Shown here one piece after another: positions 46,841 to 58,461 of a DNA stretch of 64,000 nucleotides (position 1 is the first letter of the stretch; each line of letters begins with the position of its first letter). Position numbers and translations under genes: made by a program. Source of the stretch: Areca catechu (taxonomy: Eukaryota; Streptophyta; Magnoliopsida; Arecales; Arecaceae); contig CM038043.1 in the NCBI GenBank assembly GCA_021397845.1, forward strand, positions 26,349,501 to 26,413,500, given 5' to 3'. Below the pieces are notes generated by a model. That model searched no databases, was not told where the DNA came from, and saw only the letters and a program-made list of their open reading frames with translations.

Positions 46841-48704
46841 ATGTGTGATGCAGAATGGAAGCTCTGATACCAAAAATGATGCAGAACAAAGAACAAAGAA
46901 GCATATGCGGAAGTAAATTTAAGATTAATTCTTTTTTTTTTTTTATATTTCAGAAATTGGCTTCGACTTAAAGTAAAGTTAAACTAAGTTGATGGAAACT
47001 AGGTAAGGATTGAAAGCACAGTTTAGAAGAAACTAAATTATCAGAGTAGTTCAGAAGTAACGGATCGCTGGGGGGTTGAGAAACTCCCAGACCTAGGGTT
47101 TCGCTCTGAACTTTCAACAGAACAGGAATAGAGAGGAGAGATGGTTTACTAACCAGACAGTGATCTTCTCAGGATTTTGGTGGAAGAACTCTCTCGAGCA
47201 GATTGTGGGATCCTCGGAGTCGGCTATCTTCGCAATGGATCCTCCAATACTGGTCTTGTGGTTTGGTCGGCTTCTCCTGGACTCAAGATCTGGGAAAGAA
47301 GAGGAACAAGTGATGGATTTCAGATACTCAAGAAAAGATTTACCAGGTTGAAGAACTTGAAAGCTGAAGTTGCTGAAATCAGGATTCTCCTGGAGGCCAA
47401 TCTGACTTTCTCTTAGAATTGCTGTAGATCGGAAGTATCTGGACTGGAGCTGGATGCTGGTGGCCGGCCTGGACTTGGAGAGGATGGCCGTGAGAAGTGG
47501 AATAGACTAGGGCTTGGTGGAAAGAGAAGGGTGATGGCGGCTAGGGTTTGGGAGTGGAGTGGCTAACCTAGGGTTTGGGTTTTGGAGATCTCACACCTCC
47601 TCAAGGTTCCAGAGGAACCCGGATTTACTCCCTCACGGAGCTCAACACCTGGATGCAAGTGCGGAAGAGAGAAAACACAAAGTTTGCTCACAAAAAAATT
47701 TGGTTTCATTCATCTGATTGATTTAAACTTACAAGAGGGGTTTAATTTATAAGGCTTTACAAGGGAGTAGGGTTTTACATCTTTCCATGTGGGACTAAAG
47801 GAGGGGATCTACAAATCAGGAAAAATCATACACATATGGTCGGCCAAAGTACCAAAATAAATTTGATTTGGGTTATAAAAGGCAGGTAGATGGCGCCTCC
47901 TTGTATGGATCTTCAAGAGAATTTTTTTTCCTTCCATGGATCAACTCTTTTGGACTCCTCCTTTTCTTCCTCCCTAAGTCAAGGTCCTTCCCATCTTTGT
48001 TTTGGATTTTTTTGGCAGGTAGTGGGGGTGTCTCCTAGTATCTCTCCATGAATCAAGGATTTTCCCTTCATGGTTTGGCTCTTTTGGACACCTCCTAGTC
48101 TTGCTCCACAAGTTTAGGCTTCTTCCTTTTATGGCTTTGGCACTTTAGGAAACTTTTGGGTGCCTCCTTGATTTTCTCCCCAAGACATGCTCTCTTCCCT
48201 TTTATAACTTGGGTTTTTATGGAACATTGTGGGGCACCTCCTTGATCCTCTCTTCAAGAAAAATTCTTGCCATCCTGGCTTGGGTTTATCTGGAAAGAAG
48301 TTGGCTCCTCCTTGGATTGAGGTATCTTGATGGATTTCTCCCCCAAGTGGTGCATGAAAGAAGGGACCTGCTTTCTTGTGGTGTGGGGACCAAGGCACAC
48401 TGGATGGAGATGTGGCGCATCCTGGACTCTGGCATGTGGTTGGGAGTGTGGCACCCACTTGCTTGGTCCTGGGAGAAAATGTGGCACCTTGGAGAAGACC
48501 TAGACCACTACTAGGACTTGTATTGAGTCAACATGACTCAACAAAATTTAAATTATAGGGAAATACAGACTCAAACTAAAATTGAGTTGACCAAGTCAAC
48601 CCTTATTACAAAACCAGAAAATCCTAATTCTTCGGGCAATGTCAATCAGAGATCCAGATGGAGCCCTGAAGTCTTCTTCTGAGTCTGGTGCCCGCACCAA
48701 TGTG
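46841..48704 (-). mobile_element. LTR remnant with primer-binding site, nested in Sirevirus pol
   Basis: A unit at 46846-48699 flanked by a perfect ATGTG duplication (46841-46845, 48700-48704). Reading the minus strand: a full LTR (48699 to 46877, 1823 bp, TGGTGCGGGCACC ... TTCTGCATCA), then TTTTTGGTATCAGAGC (the initiator-Met primer-binding site, 46861-46876), a few bases, and then again TTCTGCATCA, the last 10 bp of an LTR. So everything from just after the primer site to nearly the end of the 3' LTR has been deleted. It belongs to the same general family as the LTRs at 5960, 7615 and 41390. It has an inverted TATA (near 47741, TTTATAAGG on plus) and no coding capacity. The short ORFs at 47160-47416 are not genes. 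Confidence 0.88.
46861..46873 (-). promoter_or_regulatory. primer-binding site in LTR remnant
   Basis: TTGGTATCAGAGC on the minus strand, a perfect initiator-Met-type site, placed three bases after the LTR end in element orientation. It proves the orientation of this LTR family. Confidence 0.85.
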
Positions 48705-50468
48705 CAGGTGCTGACAAACTTCAGAAGCTGACACTGAATGATCAAGTTCAACCAAGTGAAGAAGAACAAGACAAGGATGAGAAAGAAGATGACACTTTAA
48801 AGCATCAAGATCTACCTAAGGAGTGGAGGTATGCTCATGGACACCCTAAGGAATTAATCTTAGGTGATCCATCGAAAGGGGTAAGAACTCGAGCTTCTAT
48901 TAGAAATGAATGTGATTGCATAGCTTTTGTATCTCAAGTAGAACCTAAATGTTTTGAAGAAGCTGAAAAAGACTCTAATTGGATCAATGCTATGCAAGAA
49001 AAATTAATCCAATTTGATAGAAATAATGTTTGGATACTTGTAGAAAGACCATCTAATGTTTCAATTATTGGCACTAAATGGGTATTTAGGAATAAATTAG
49101 ATGAAAATGGTATTGTTATTAGAAATAAAGCTAGGCTAGTTGCTAAAGGCTATAATCAGGAGGAAGAGATTGACTTTGATGAAACTTTTGCTCCTGTTGC
49201 TAGACTTGAAGCAATTAGACTGCTATTAGCATTTACTTGTTTTATGAATTTCAAGTTATTTCAAATGGATGTTAAAAGTGCTTTCTTAAATGGTTTTATA
49301 TCTAAAAGGTTTTTGTTGAACAACCACCTGGATTTGAAAATCATGCACATCCTGATCATGTTTTCAAATTATACAAAGCACTTTATGGATTGAAGCAAGC
49401 ACCTAGAGCATGGTATGAAAGGTTAAGCAAATTTCTTATTGAAAATGAATTTTCTAGAGAAAATGTTGACAAAACTCTATTTTTGAAAAAGAAAGATAAT
49501 GATTTATTAGTAGTACAAATATATGTTGATGATATTATCTTCGGTGCTACTAATGAAATTCTTTGTCAAAAGTTTGCTAAGCTTATGCAGGGTAAGTTCG
49601 AGATGAGTATGATGGGTGAACTTAATTTCTTTCTCGGACTCCAGATCAAGCAAACTTCAAATGGTATCTTCATCAACCAAGCTAAGTACACAAGAGAAAT
49701 TATCAAAAACTTTGGGATGGAAACTACTAAACCAATAGGTACACCTATGAGCCCCTCCTGTAAACTTGATAAAGATGAACATGGTAAATCTCTAGATCAG
49801 AAGTTATACAGAGGCATGATAGGCTCCTTATTATATTTGACTGCTAGTAGACCAGATATAATGTTCAATGTTTGCATGTATGCTAGATATTAGTCTGAAC
49901 CTAAGGAATCACATCTTATGGCTGTTAAGCGCATTATTAGATATCTGTCTGGTACTATTAGTATTGTTTGTGGTATTATAGAAATTCTTTTGCTGAATTG
50001 ATTGGATATTCTGATGCAGACTTTGCTGGTTGTAGATTAGACAGAAAGAGTACTGGTGAAACTTGCCAATTTCTTGGGGTTAACTTAATCTCATGGTTTA
50101 GCAAGAAACAAACTTCGGTTGCACTATCCATAGCTGAGGCTGAGTATAATACAGCAAGAAGTTGTTGTGCTCAAATCTTGTGGATTAAGTATCAACTTGA
50201 AGACTTTGGAATCAAGTTGGCTAGTACTCCCATTAAGTGTGATAATACCAGTGCTATTTGCTTGACTAAAAATCCTGTTCAACATTCTATGAGTAAGCAC
50301 ATTGAAATTAGGCATCATTTTATTAGAGATCATGTAGAAAACAATGATATTTTGCTTGAATTTATTTGTACTGAATTTCAATTAGCAGATATTTTGACTA
50401 AACCTCTTCTAGAAGATCAATTCTGTATGATTAGAAGAGAGCTCGGGATCATCAATCCGTTTGATTAA
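48705..50468 (+). pseudogene. Sirevirus pol, part 2: reverse transcriptase and RNase H
   Basis: RT begins near 48900 (VEPKCFEEAEKDSNWINAMQ). It has KARLVAKGYNQEEEIDFDET, LFQMDVKSAFLNGF, a frameshift near 49300, LKQAPRAWYERLSKFLIENE and the intact catalytic box YVDDIIFG (YVDD at 49522-49533). A stop after NVCMYARY (49893) and a shift near 49965 precede RNase H: YSDADFAGCRLDRKSTGETC, SIAEAEYNTA, HIEIRHHFIRDHV and LADILTKPLLEDQF, ending at 50468. Only a handful of lesions break it and the catalytic residues I can see are intact. This is the best-preserved pol in the window. Confidence 0.92.
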
Positions 50469-50932
50469 GTTTTTCCCTTATTTTGACTCAAATTAGATCA
50501 ATTCAACCTTATTTATGATAAATCTTGATTAATCATTGTTAATTTGACTCCAAATACATGTTATCTCAATTGATTTTGATCCATCTGTGAAATTCCTAAT
50601 TTTTCAGTTTTTAAGTCGATGTGTCGACACATCATGAGTCGACACCAAAATGTATCGACACATGCGTGAGTCGACACATGACCGACGGCAAACTGAGATT
50701 TAAGGGGTTTCCAAATCATTTTTCTCCCAAATTTCATTCTCCTTCGAGCCGACACACTGATTCAAGGTACCCATACTGTTCATCTTGTCATTTTCTTGCT
50801 TTTACCCGCCATTTTCTTGGATTTGAAGGTTCGGTGGCCATTTTTGTTGGATTTCTATCTAGGTTTTAGCTCTTAAACCCTAGAAACCCTCTTTTTCCAC
50901 CAAAAACCTTGCCCAAACTTTGATTCTTGATA
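50469..50932 (+). other. pol-to-third-ORF spacer with GTCGAC palindromes
   Basis: Non-coding. Between 50614 and 50690 are three GTCGAC hexamers in TGTCGACACAT/GAGTCGACAC contexts plus one TATCGACACATG. This is the same motif as in the LTR arrays, here inside the element. Confidence 0.75.
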
Positions 50933-52967
50933 ATGGGTCCTCATAAACAAGTCGTTCGCTGACCTCGCTAGTCACAGCATGAAGAAGAGCGAAGAACGAA
51001 GGCCCGACACGAGTCTAGAGCTCCGGATCTACCTACACAACCCCTATTTTCCCCTTCTAGCCGGATGAGCTCCAAGATAGTAGTTGGAGGACGCCAAGTG
51101 GACTTTTCCTTCTTAGACCAGCATCATTTTTGGATAGGAGAGTGGATCCGACATGCTGGGTTGGTTACTTTTTGTTCACTCAGCGAGAGACACTATCCCG
51201 GGTTGATGAGAGAGTTCTACGGATCACTTGCCCGCGGATCAGATGGTTGGGTTGCATAGGTTAGAGGATGGGATATCCCCATCACTTCAGAGACTCTGAG
51301 TAGAGTATGGGATATACCCATGACTGGATCAGTTATTGACAGCCTGATGGATCGAGTTAGTGGTCTCCAGTACATTTTTGAGTTCGATATCTTACTAGAG
51401 GGAGCCACTATTCCAGCTTTGAGGTTGTCTACGGAGATGAGACTGCTACATCATATAGTTACCCAGATTCTTCTGCAGAAGAGTGGTCGCTTTGATTATA
51501 TCATCGAGCGGGAGTTGCTGGTGATGGTCTCACTGATTTAGCGCATGCTGATATGTCTACCTGTTCTGATGGTTCATCAGATTACTGAGGCATCATCTAG
51601 CTAGTGGCTCTGCTTACCGTATGGCATGAGATTGACAGTACTATTTTGGGAGTATGGAATCAGCTTTCAGGATGAGCCCTATCGTACTTTGATCCATACT
51701 GATGTATATGACATCAGGTCACTACATCACATGGGTTATCATTTAGTTTGAGGCCAGTAGACATGGAGGATATCAGGATAGGCAGAGGATAGAGCTGATA
51801 TTGATGAGGACATAGCAGAGGAGGAGCAGATTCTTTCAGGTGAGGCTGGACTTAGCGAGACTCAGCCTGAGACGGTAGCACAGCCAGCTTAGTCTGATCC
51901 TTCTACATTTGCACAGCCTCAGCTAGTGCAGATGGAGACTCCTGTCACTTCAGATAATCTAGAGGACAGAGTCAGATGCATAGAGATCGATGTATTCATC
52001 ATGAGGCAACGTCTAGACATTTTTATTGCTGAGACGAGAGAGAGCCATATTGGTCTTAGTGATGGCATTTTGGCTATTCTCTTAGCACTGTCCAGATCTT
52101 CGACGAGTGCTCCTGCTACAGACACTGCTCCTGCATCTGTTCATGTACCTGCTCCTGCACCAGCTGATGACATTGTGGATCTTGATACTGGTGTTCAGAC
52201 TATTGTTGGAGATGAAGATGGAGATACTGTTATTGAAGATATTGATAGAGATGAGGAGATTGACTTAGACTGGTTTGATATTGCTTATTACGTCAGAGCC
52301 AGTTGCGGAGGTGATGGATGACGTGCCTGCGAGCCCTGTTGTTGACCCATCCTTCTCACCTATCCCGATTCCTGATCCAACCTCTCCTTCTAGATCGGTT
52401 GATCACACTCCAGTTCCAGTTCCTATTCCTATTCTTAGTCCTGTTATTGATATACCTGTTATTGATTTACCTACTGTTGATTCTCTTGACATTCATACAC
52501 CTATCATTGAGACACCCTCTATTGATACATCTATTGTAGATACACTGATACTTTCTACAACTGACACTATTGTTCTTGATACGCCTGTATCATCAGCTGT
52601 TACACCTACTTTTGATAGTCCTACCCTTCATACTTCATCAGTCACTCGAGAGCTTGGATTTTATACACCTGGCTTTCAGTATCTCGATTCAGGCCCTACT
52701 TTTGATCCTACACCTGCTCCAGCTGTTGCTGAGTTGATTGATCCGATCATTTCAGTTCCTACGGAGGACGTAGCTCCTATTTCTACTGCTTCAGTCAGAG
52801 GTCGGACCTATATTCGTCACAGAGGACATGGACGCTGTACCCCTCCTCAGCCGACCAGGGCCAGACTTCAAGATCTTCGATCACGATGGCCTAGAGCTCG
52901 TTCTTTCATTGATACAGGACCGATCGAGATCGGTTCATCTTCTGATGAGTCGATGGATGAGGATTAG
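50933..52967 (+). pseudogene. third ORF of Sirevirus (so-called env-like position)
   Basis: Starts at ATG 50933 (MGPHKQVVR), in frame with the long stretch from 51065, and ends at 52967 in a shifted frame; about 680 residues if whole. N-terminal basic region (SQHEEERRTKARHESRAP). A globular part follows: GGRQVDFSFLDQHHFWIGEW, LVTFCSLSERHYPGLMREFY, RGWDIPIT, RFDYIIERELLVMVSLI, GMRLTVLFWEYGI and HTDVYDIRSLHHMGYHLV. Then comes a short predicted helix (LEDRVRCIEIDVFIMRQRL). After an Ala/Pro/Asp stretch it ends in a Pro/Ile/Asp/Thr-rich repeat region (PVIDIPVIDLPTVDS and similar) and the acidic SSSDESMDED. I see no signal peptide or clear membrane segment, so 'envelope' is not supported. The globular part recalls plant-transposon-associated domains of unknown function. 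It has stops at 51257, 51539 and elsewhere, and one shift near 52300. Confidence 0.7.
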
Positions 52968-53784
52968 GACTTATTTTATATTTTTTTAGGATTTTTATGT
53001 ACTTCTAGATAATTTACTTTTATGCTTATATGTACTTTTACCTTTGTTGTGTACTTGATGTACAAGTTCTTGGCATATATGAAACACTTTTTGATTCCTC
53101 TTATCTTTGTGTTTGATGAGATTGAATATTATATCTTGAATTTCTCTTATAATTCTATGTCTTCACTCTTTATTGAATGTATTTCCTAAAGAAAAAGAGC
53201 GAGTAGTTTCGAAATTGAATTTATAAACTCTATGATATATCTTGTATTTATTTTCTTACCTTTTTAATGATTACAAAAACGGGGATTAATTTAGTGAGAT
53301 TTAAGTATAAATGTGTTTACTTCTACAAACTAAAGGGGGAGTAACTTTTAATTTTGAGTATTTTTGAAAAACCTGAAAATCATTTACAAAATTTCTTAAG
53401 AAGGGGAGCTTTACTTTATTCTCAAATTCAAAGTGAGTTTAATTCTTGAAACCCCTCTTTCAATGTTTTGAAAAGATTCTTACAAATGTTGTTATGAATC
53501 ATTGATTCAGGGAGAGCATTGTTAATCGCTGGAATTTTCATTATAGAGTATCATGATACATGTTCTCAGTGCATTTAAATAAATATCAAGCTCAAAGTTC
53601 TGACAAAGTTCCGATACTCTCTATCTTTTAACAGGCTCAAATACTATTACTTGCATTTTGAATGATCATATCTTTAGTGCGAGTAATGTTGATTTACTTA
53701 ATGCTTTCAATATTGTGCACCTTGTTAAATTCTCTTAAAGCTTTACTTGTAAAGTAATTTATACTTAAAGATTTTGTCATCATC
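52968..53784 (+). other. 3' untranslated region with repeated purine tracts
   Basis: AT-rich and non-coding. Purine-tract look-alikes occur at 53332-53342 (AAAGGGGGAGT), 53399-53408 (AGAAGGGGAG) and 53510-53518 (GGGAGAGCA) ahead of the functional one. Sireviruses are known for such repeats. Confidence 0.6.
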
Positions 53785-53798
53785 AAAAAGGGGGAGAA
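53785..53798 (+). promoter_or_regulatory. polypurine tract of Sirevirus
   Basis: AAAAAGGGGGAGAA directly before the right LTR. Confidence 0.85.
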
Positions 53799-55425
53799 TG
53801 TTGACTCCACTAATTGATTTTGATGATAAGCAAAACAGTTAAGTATAAATTGAGGACTAATGATTTACTTTAAGTGTGTTTTCATTGAAAGGATGCTCAC
53901 AAAATTTGAAGAAGCCCAATTATGTTAAAGAACCAAGTTTGAATGATAAGATTGCACAAAACAAGACTTGGATACTCAAGAGATGGTTGAATGGATATGA
54001 AAGCCAAATGGAAACTTGTTCCAGCTCAAAATCAGCATCTTCTATGATTTTTCAGAGATGTGTCGACTCAAGGTGTCGACACATGACATAAAGTGTCGAC
54101 ACATGAAGATGAGGTGTCGACTCAAGCTGGTACGCTACAAAGTTTTAAATGGCACAGATCAAGTGTCATCACATGGACCTTATGTGTCGACTCAAAGTGT
54201 CAACACATGGATCAACACATCGCCTGAGACTTTCAAGCCACAAAACTTGCAGAAGGTGAAGGAACAGTTGAAGTGTCGATACATGGATGCAAGGTGTCGA
54301 CTCAAGGTATCGACTCAACTGAGAATGTGTCGACTCAATTGAGATTTCCATAGAATCTGAATGGACCATTTTGAACTAAGTGTCGACTCAATAAAAACAT
54401 GTGTCGACCTTATGTGTCAACTCAACTAAGGAAGTGTCGACATATGGAGTTCTAGCAACAGTAACGGTTAGTTTTTTCAAACGCAGAACTCATCCCAAAT
54501 GCCCCCAATGGCTATTTTTTCAAGTATAATGGCTAGATTTCGGTTTTAAGGCCTTGGGAGGGTATTTATATGGTTCAAATCAAAACAAAACAAAAAGAAT
54601 ATTGAATACCATTAAGAGTTTGAAGAGAAAAGAAGAGAGAAGAGCCATAACTCCTATTCATTCAAGTTTCAACCACTTTCAAGCTAAAGGAAGCCTCCAA
54701 GCATTAAAAGCCATCAAGAGTATTGAAGATCATTCATACTTGGACATTCAAAAGGCTTCAACAAGAGCAAAGCAGCACTATATCGAGCCACATCGACTTA
54801 TTTGCTTTTCTTTTGAAAGCTTACATTGGTTCTTTGTTTCTAAACTTTATATCTTGTAAGGGTTCTTGGTTAGCCTATTACAAAACCAAGGGAGGTTATT
54901 GGTAAGCCTTGGAAAACCAATTAGGTTGGTGGTTAGCTCGCAAAACTACTAAGGTTCTTGGTTAGCCCAGAAAACCAAGGGAGGTTGTTGGCTAGCCTTG
55001 TGAAAATCAATTAGGTTCTTGGTTAGCCCGTAAAACTAAGTGAGGTTTGACTTGTGAACCATGTGAAAATAAGTCGGGTTTTGATTAGTGAGCCCGGAAA
55101 ACTAATCGACTGTAATCTTGTTATTATAATGAATTCCCAAGGGGATCTTGGGGAGTGGATGTAGGTGCATTGTTGGCATCGAACCACTATAGCTTGTGGT
55201 GTTTGTGATTGCTTGATCTCTCCCTCCTTGCTCTTTATATTTTTGCTCATTTCTTTTAATTTCTGCTACATTATTACTTTAGAGCATTGCATTCAAATCA
55301 TAGTACCTTGTTCAATTGAATTGCATATCTTGTTTTGAAAAGTTTGTAGCTTGTGATATTAAGCTTTGCTTTAAATTTTTAGAGGCCCAATTCACCCCCC
55401 CTCTTGGGTTGCTTACTGGGCAACA
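53799..55425 (+). repeat. right LTR of Sirevirus
   Basis: 1627 bp, close to the left LTR throughout. It has a TATA-like box at about 54563 and GGTTCTTGGTTAGCCC repeats at about 54855-55110. Confidence 0.92.
54061..54447 (+). repeat. GTCGAC palindrome array, right LTR
   Basis: Ten intact GTCGAC hexamers, plus TGTCGATACA, TATCGACTCA and TGTCAACTCA that are single-transition decays of it. Confidence 0.9.
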
Positions 55426-55430
55426 ATTAC

Positions 55431-55904
55431 ATACATGAAGAATGGAGAAATAAGTGGGGTGTCCAACTTGTTTTCAAATTTGAATTCTTGGGCACACAAA
55501 TTAAGGTGATGTGGCATGCGAGGTGAAGTGTCATCTCATCTTGGCATGGAGGTGGTGTGGAAGGTGATGTGGCTTCCATCTTGGTGCGGTGGTGTGGCAT
55601 TCCAACTTGGTATGATGGTTGAGGTGATTTGCTCCATCCAATCTTGATGCTTTCAAGCTTCATGGTCTTGATCTTGCCTAATTTGAACCCTACTTAAATC
55701 CAACTTGCCTAATTACAAGACCCAACTAATTACAAGACCAAATTAAACCCAACTTGACCAAATTGAATCCAATAAGACTAAATTGAACCTAACAAGACTA
55801 AATTGAAATTAAAATTTGAATGGACTCAACTCTAATAACATGACTCATGCTAAAATTAAAAAACAAACCTGAAGCCAAAACTCAATTTTGGATTACAAGT
55901 GATT
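55431..55904 (-). repeat. LTR of the TGATGC family, right part
   Basis: Continues the LTR cut at 42105 by the Sirevirus, ending in text like ATTACAAGTGATTAAGCC that parallels the last 100 bp of the copies at 7613 and 9258. About 65 bp of the expected end are missing and the sequence joins directly to Tat protease coding DNA, so a deletion removed the LTR end. Confidence 0.6.
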
Positions 55905-56590
55905 AAGCCAAACTCGATAGTAGAAGCTCGACTGACATCCTTTTTTATGATGCTTTCTCCAAGATGAATCTATCTCCTACCCTGTTGAGACCGATGCACA
56001 CCCCTCTAGTTGGCTTTACTAGAGATTCAGTAGGAGTGGAGGGAGAGATTACCCTCCCAGTCATCGCTAGGATGCCTCCCTAGTAAAGTACTATCATGAT
56101 GACTTCATGATTGTCAAGCTCCCTTCAGTCTACAACATGATCCTTGGCCATCCTAGGCTCAACCTGCTCGATGCGGTCATATCTACAAAGCGGCTACTAG
56201 TTCAATTCCCAACACCCTACGGAGTCGGGGAGATAAGGGGGACCCCTAACCAGTTCAGCACTGCTTATAGGCCATCCCTAGGGCCAAGAGTGTTGAGGAG
56301 GACCCGATCGCCGACCAGCTTCACCAAAGAACACAAGATGCCAAGGGTGGCCCAATCGAGCACCTACTGACATACCCCCTCGGGATGGACTCTCTAAAGA
56401 TGGTGCAAGTGGGAGCCCAGCTACATGAGGATGAAAGGACTCGCCTCCTGAGTTTCCTCCTGGAGAATGTTGATGTTTTTGCTTGGACCACGACGGACAT
56501 GCCTAGGATTCCTTCCGACATCATCACCCACAGGTTGAATGTCGACTTGAAATACCGCCGGTCTAGCAGAAGAAGAGGAGCTTCATCCTA
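55905..56590 (+). pseudogene. Tat-like gypsy protease region
   Basis: Starts abruptly in the protease: LDSRSSTDILFYDAFSKMNL, where the usual D-(T/G)-G-S-S box reads DSRSS, then PLVGFTRDSVGVEGEITLPV. After a shift, the open stretch 56107-56370 gives VKLPSVYNMILGHPRLNLLD, as in Tat elements. The linker to RT (56385-56591) reads VQVGAQLHEDERTRLLSFLL and DVFAWTTTDMPRIPSDIITH. Gag and the 5' LTR are absent because of the fusion at about 55905. Confidence 0.85.
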
Positions 56591-58461
56591 GAGAGACAAA
56601 AGGTAATTAATGAAGAGGTAGAAAAGCTCCTCAATGCAAGCTTCATCCAAGAAGTCCAATATCCCAGCTGACTGGTAAACGTGGTCATGGTCAAGAAGGC
56701 CAACATGAAGTGAAGGATCTGTGTAGACTACACCGACCTCAATCGAACCTATCCAAAAGATAGCTTCCCTCTTTCTAAGATTGACCAGCTAGTGGATGCC
56801 ACCTCAGGGCACTGCTTACTCAGCTTCATAGATGCATTCTCTGGATACAACCAGATCTGGATGCATCCAAGATGAGGAGCACACTGCCTTTATTATAGAC
56901 CGAGAAACTACTGCTACAAGATGATGCCATTCGGTATGAAGAATGCTGGGGCCACGTACCAGTATCTAGTCAATAAGATCTTCAAAGACCAAATCGGTCA
57001 CAACATGCAAGTCTACATCGATGACATGCTCGTTATGAGTGGTTAGGAATTGGACCACATCACAGACCTTGCAGAAGCTTTCCTAAACCTCTGTCTCCAC
57101 TAAATGAAACTAAATCCTACCATGTGTGCCTTTAGTATCACTACTGAAAAATTCTTGGGTTTCATGGTCACCTAAAGATGGATCGAGGCAAATCCTGAGA
57201 AGGTTTAGGCGATCGTCAACATGGAGCACCCTACCTCAAAGAAGCAAATCATGTGCTTGACTGGCTGGATCATGGCTCTGAGCTATTTCATCTCATGCTC
57301 TGCTGACCATTACTTGCCCTTCTTTAAGGTGCTGTGCAAGATGCACGACTTCACCTGGATGAAGGAGTGTCGAGAAGCCTTCGAGTAGCTAAAAAGGTTC
57401 CTCACATCTCCACCACTACTCTCCAGGTCAGAGGTCGGGGAGGAACTCCTCTTGTATCTGGTAGTTTTTATAGGGGCTATCAGCTCGGTGCTGGTCCGGA
57501 TGGATAGAGATGGAGTTCAGAGATCGGTGTACTATACCAGCAAGTTACTCCGAGATGTGGAGACTAGGTACACATGCTTTGAAAAAATTATTTTTGCACT
57601 CATTATATCTGCTTAACATCTCAGGCCATACTTCCAAGTATACCCGATCGCGGTCCTCACCGACCAATCTCTGAGGGCCATCCTTAGCCGTCTAGACATG
57701 TCCGAATGTTTGGCCAAGTGGGCGGTGAAGCTCAGTGAGTTCAACATCACCTACCACCCAAGGCCATCCTAGAAAGCTCAGGTGCTGGCTAACTTTCTGG
57801 TGGAATGCACCTGGATAAGTGAAAAGTCGGAAGAGGCCTCCCCCAAACATCTAATTAAACCATGATCGGTGAGCCAACCTGGATACTCCATATGGAGGGT
57901 GTGTCCAATGCAGGAGGAAGTGGAGCCAGCCTCATCCTCACCAACTCCGATGGGGTCATGGCAGAGTGTGTGCTGTGCTTTCTTTTCAAAGCTACAAATA
58001 ACCAGGCAGAGTATGAAGCACTCCTCACCGGGTTAAAAGTATCCCGCGAGCTAGGCATGACAAGCTTGAGGGTCTTCACTGACTCGTAGCTAGTTATGGG
58101 TCAAGTCTCAAGAGAGTTTCAAGCCCAAGATTTTTAGATGGTGAGGTACCTAGAACAGGTGCGTTCAAGCATGGCAAGTTTCTAATGTTTCAGTATTTTC
58201 CACATCCCTTATGGAGAAAACATCTACACCGATGCTCTCTCCAGACTTGCAACCTTGTCGGACTCATCGTTGGAGTGCGCCTACATTGAATATTTGGAGA
58301 CTCCCAGCTATAAGGGCCTAGATGAGGACCAGCAGGTCACCCCCGAGGCTAGTTGAATGGACCATTACATCAAGTACATCACCGATGGCACGCTGCCCGA
58401 GAACTACATGAAGGCCAATCTTCTCAAGATGAAGGCCTCATGCTTCATGCTGATGGATGGG
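56591..58461 (+). pseudogene. Tat-like RT and two RNase H regions
   Basis: RT in several frames: RQKVINEEVEKLLNASFIQE, VDYTDLNRTYPKDSFPLSKI, LLSFIDAFSGYNQIW, MMPFGMKNAGATYQ and the catalytic YIDDMLVMS near 57010. The first RNase H follows (YTSKLLRDVETRYTCFEKII, AVLTDQSLRAILSRLDMS). A second RNase H region at 57862-58300, typical of the Tat lineage, reads WILHMEGVSNAGGSGASLIL, NNQAEYEALLTGLK and LRVFTDS. The first catalytic Asp (DGSS in relatives) has become Glu (EGVS). The coding ends in KASCFMLMDG at 58461, where a solo LTR is inserted; integrase resumes at 59905. Confidence 0.88.

Larger units (their letters stand above)
42101..55430 (+). mobile_element. Sirevirus-type copia retrotransposon, nearly complete
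   Basis: An element at 42106-55425 (13,320 bp including one nested insertion) flanked by a perfect ATTAC duplication (42101-42105, 55426-55430). LTRs are 1613 and 1627 bp, TGTTGACTCCACTAATTG ... CAACA. Order: left LTR, primer-binding site, gag with two zinc knuckles, pol (protease, integrase, RT, RNase H), spacer with palindromes, a long third ORF, a 3' region with several purine tracts, right LTR. The extended gag, the extra ORF after pol and repeated purine tracts are hallmarks of the Sirevirus lineage. Every ORF has stops or shifts, so the copy is dead. It is the youngest large element in its part of the window apart from the LTR remnant nested in it. Confidence 0.93.

Noticed and set aside
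50561..50755. Small ORFs on both strands over the GTCGAC cluster
   Set aside because: They follow the palindromic repeats and fall between pol and the third ORF; no conserved residues are seen.
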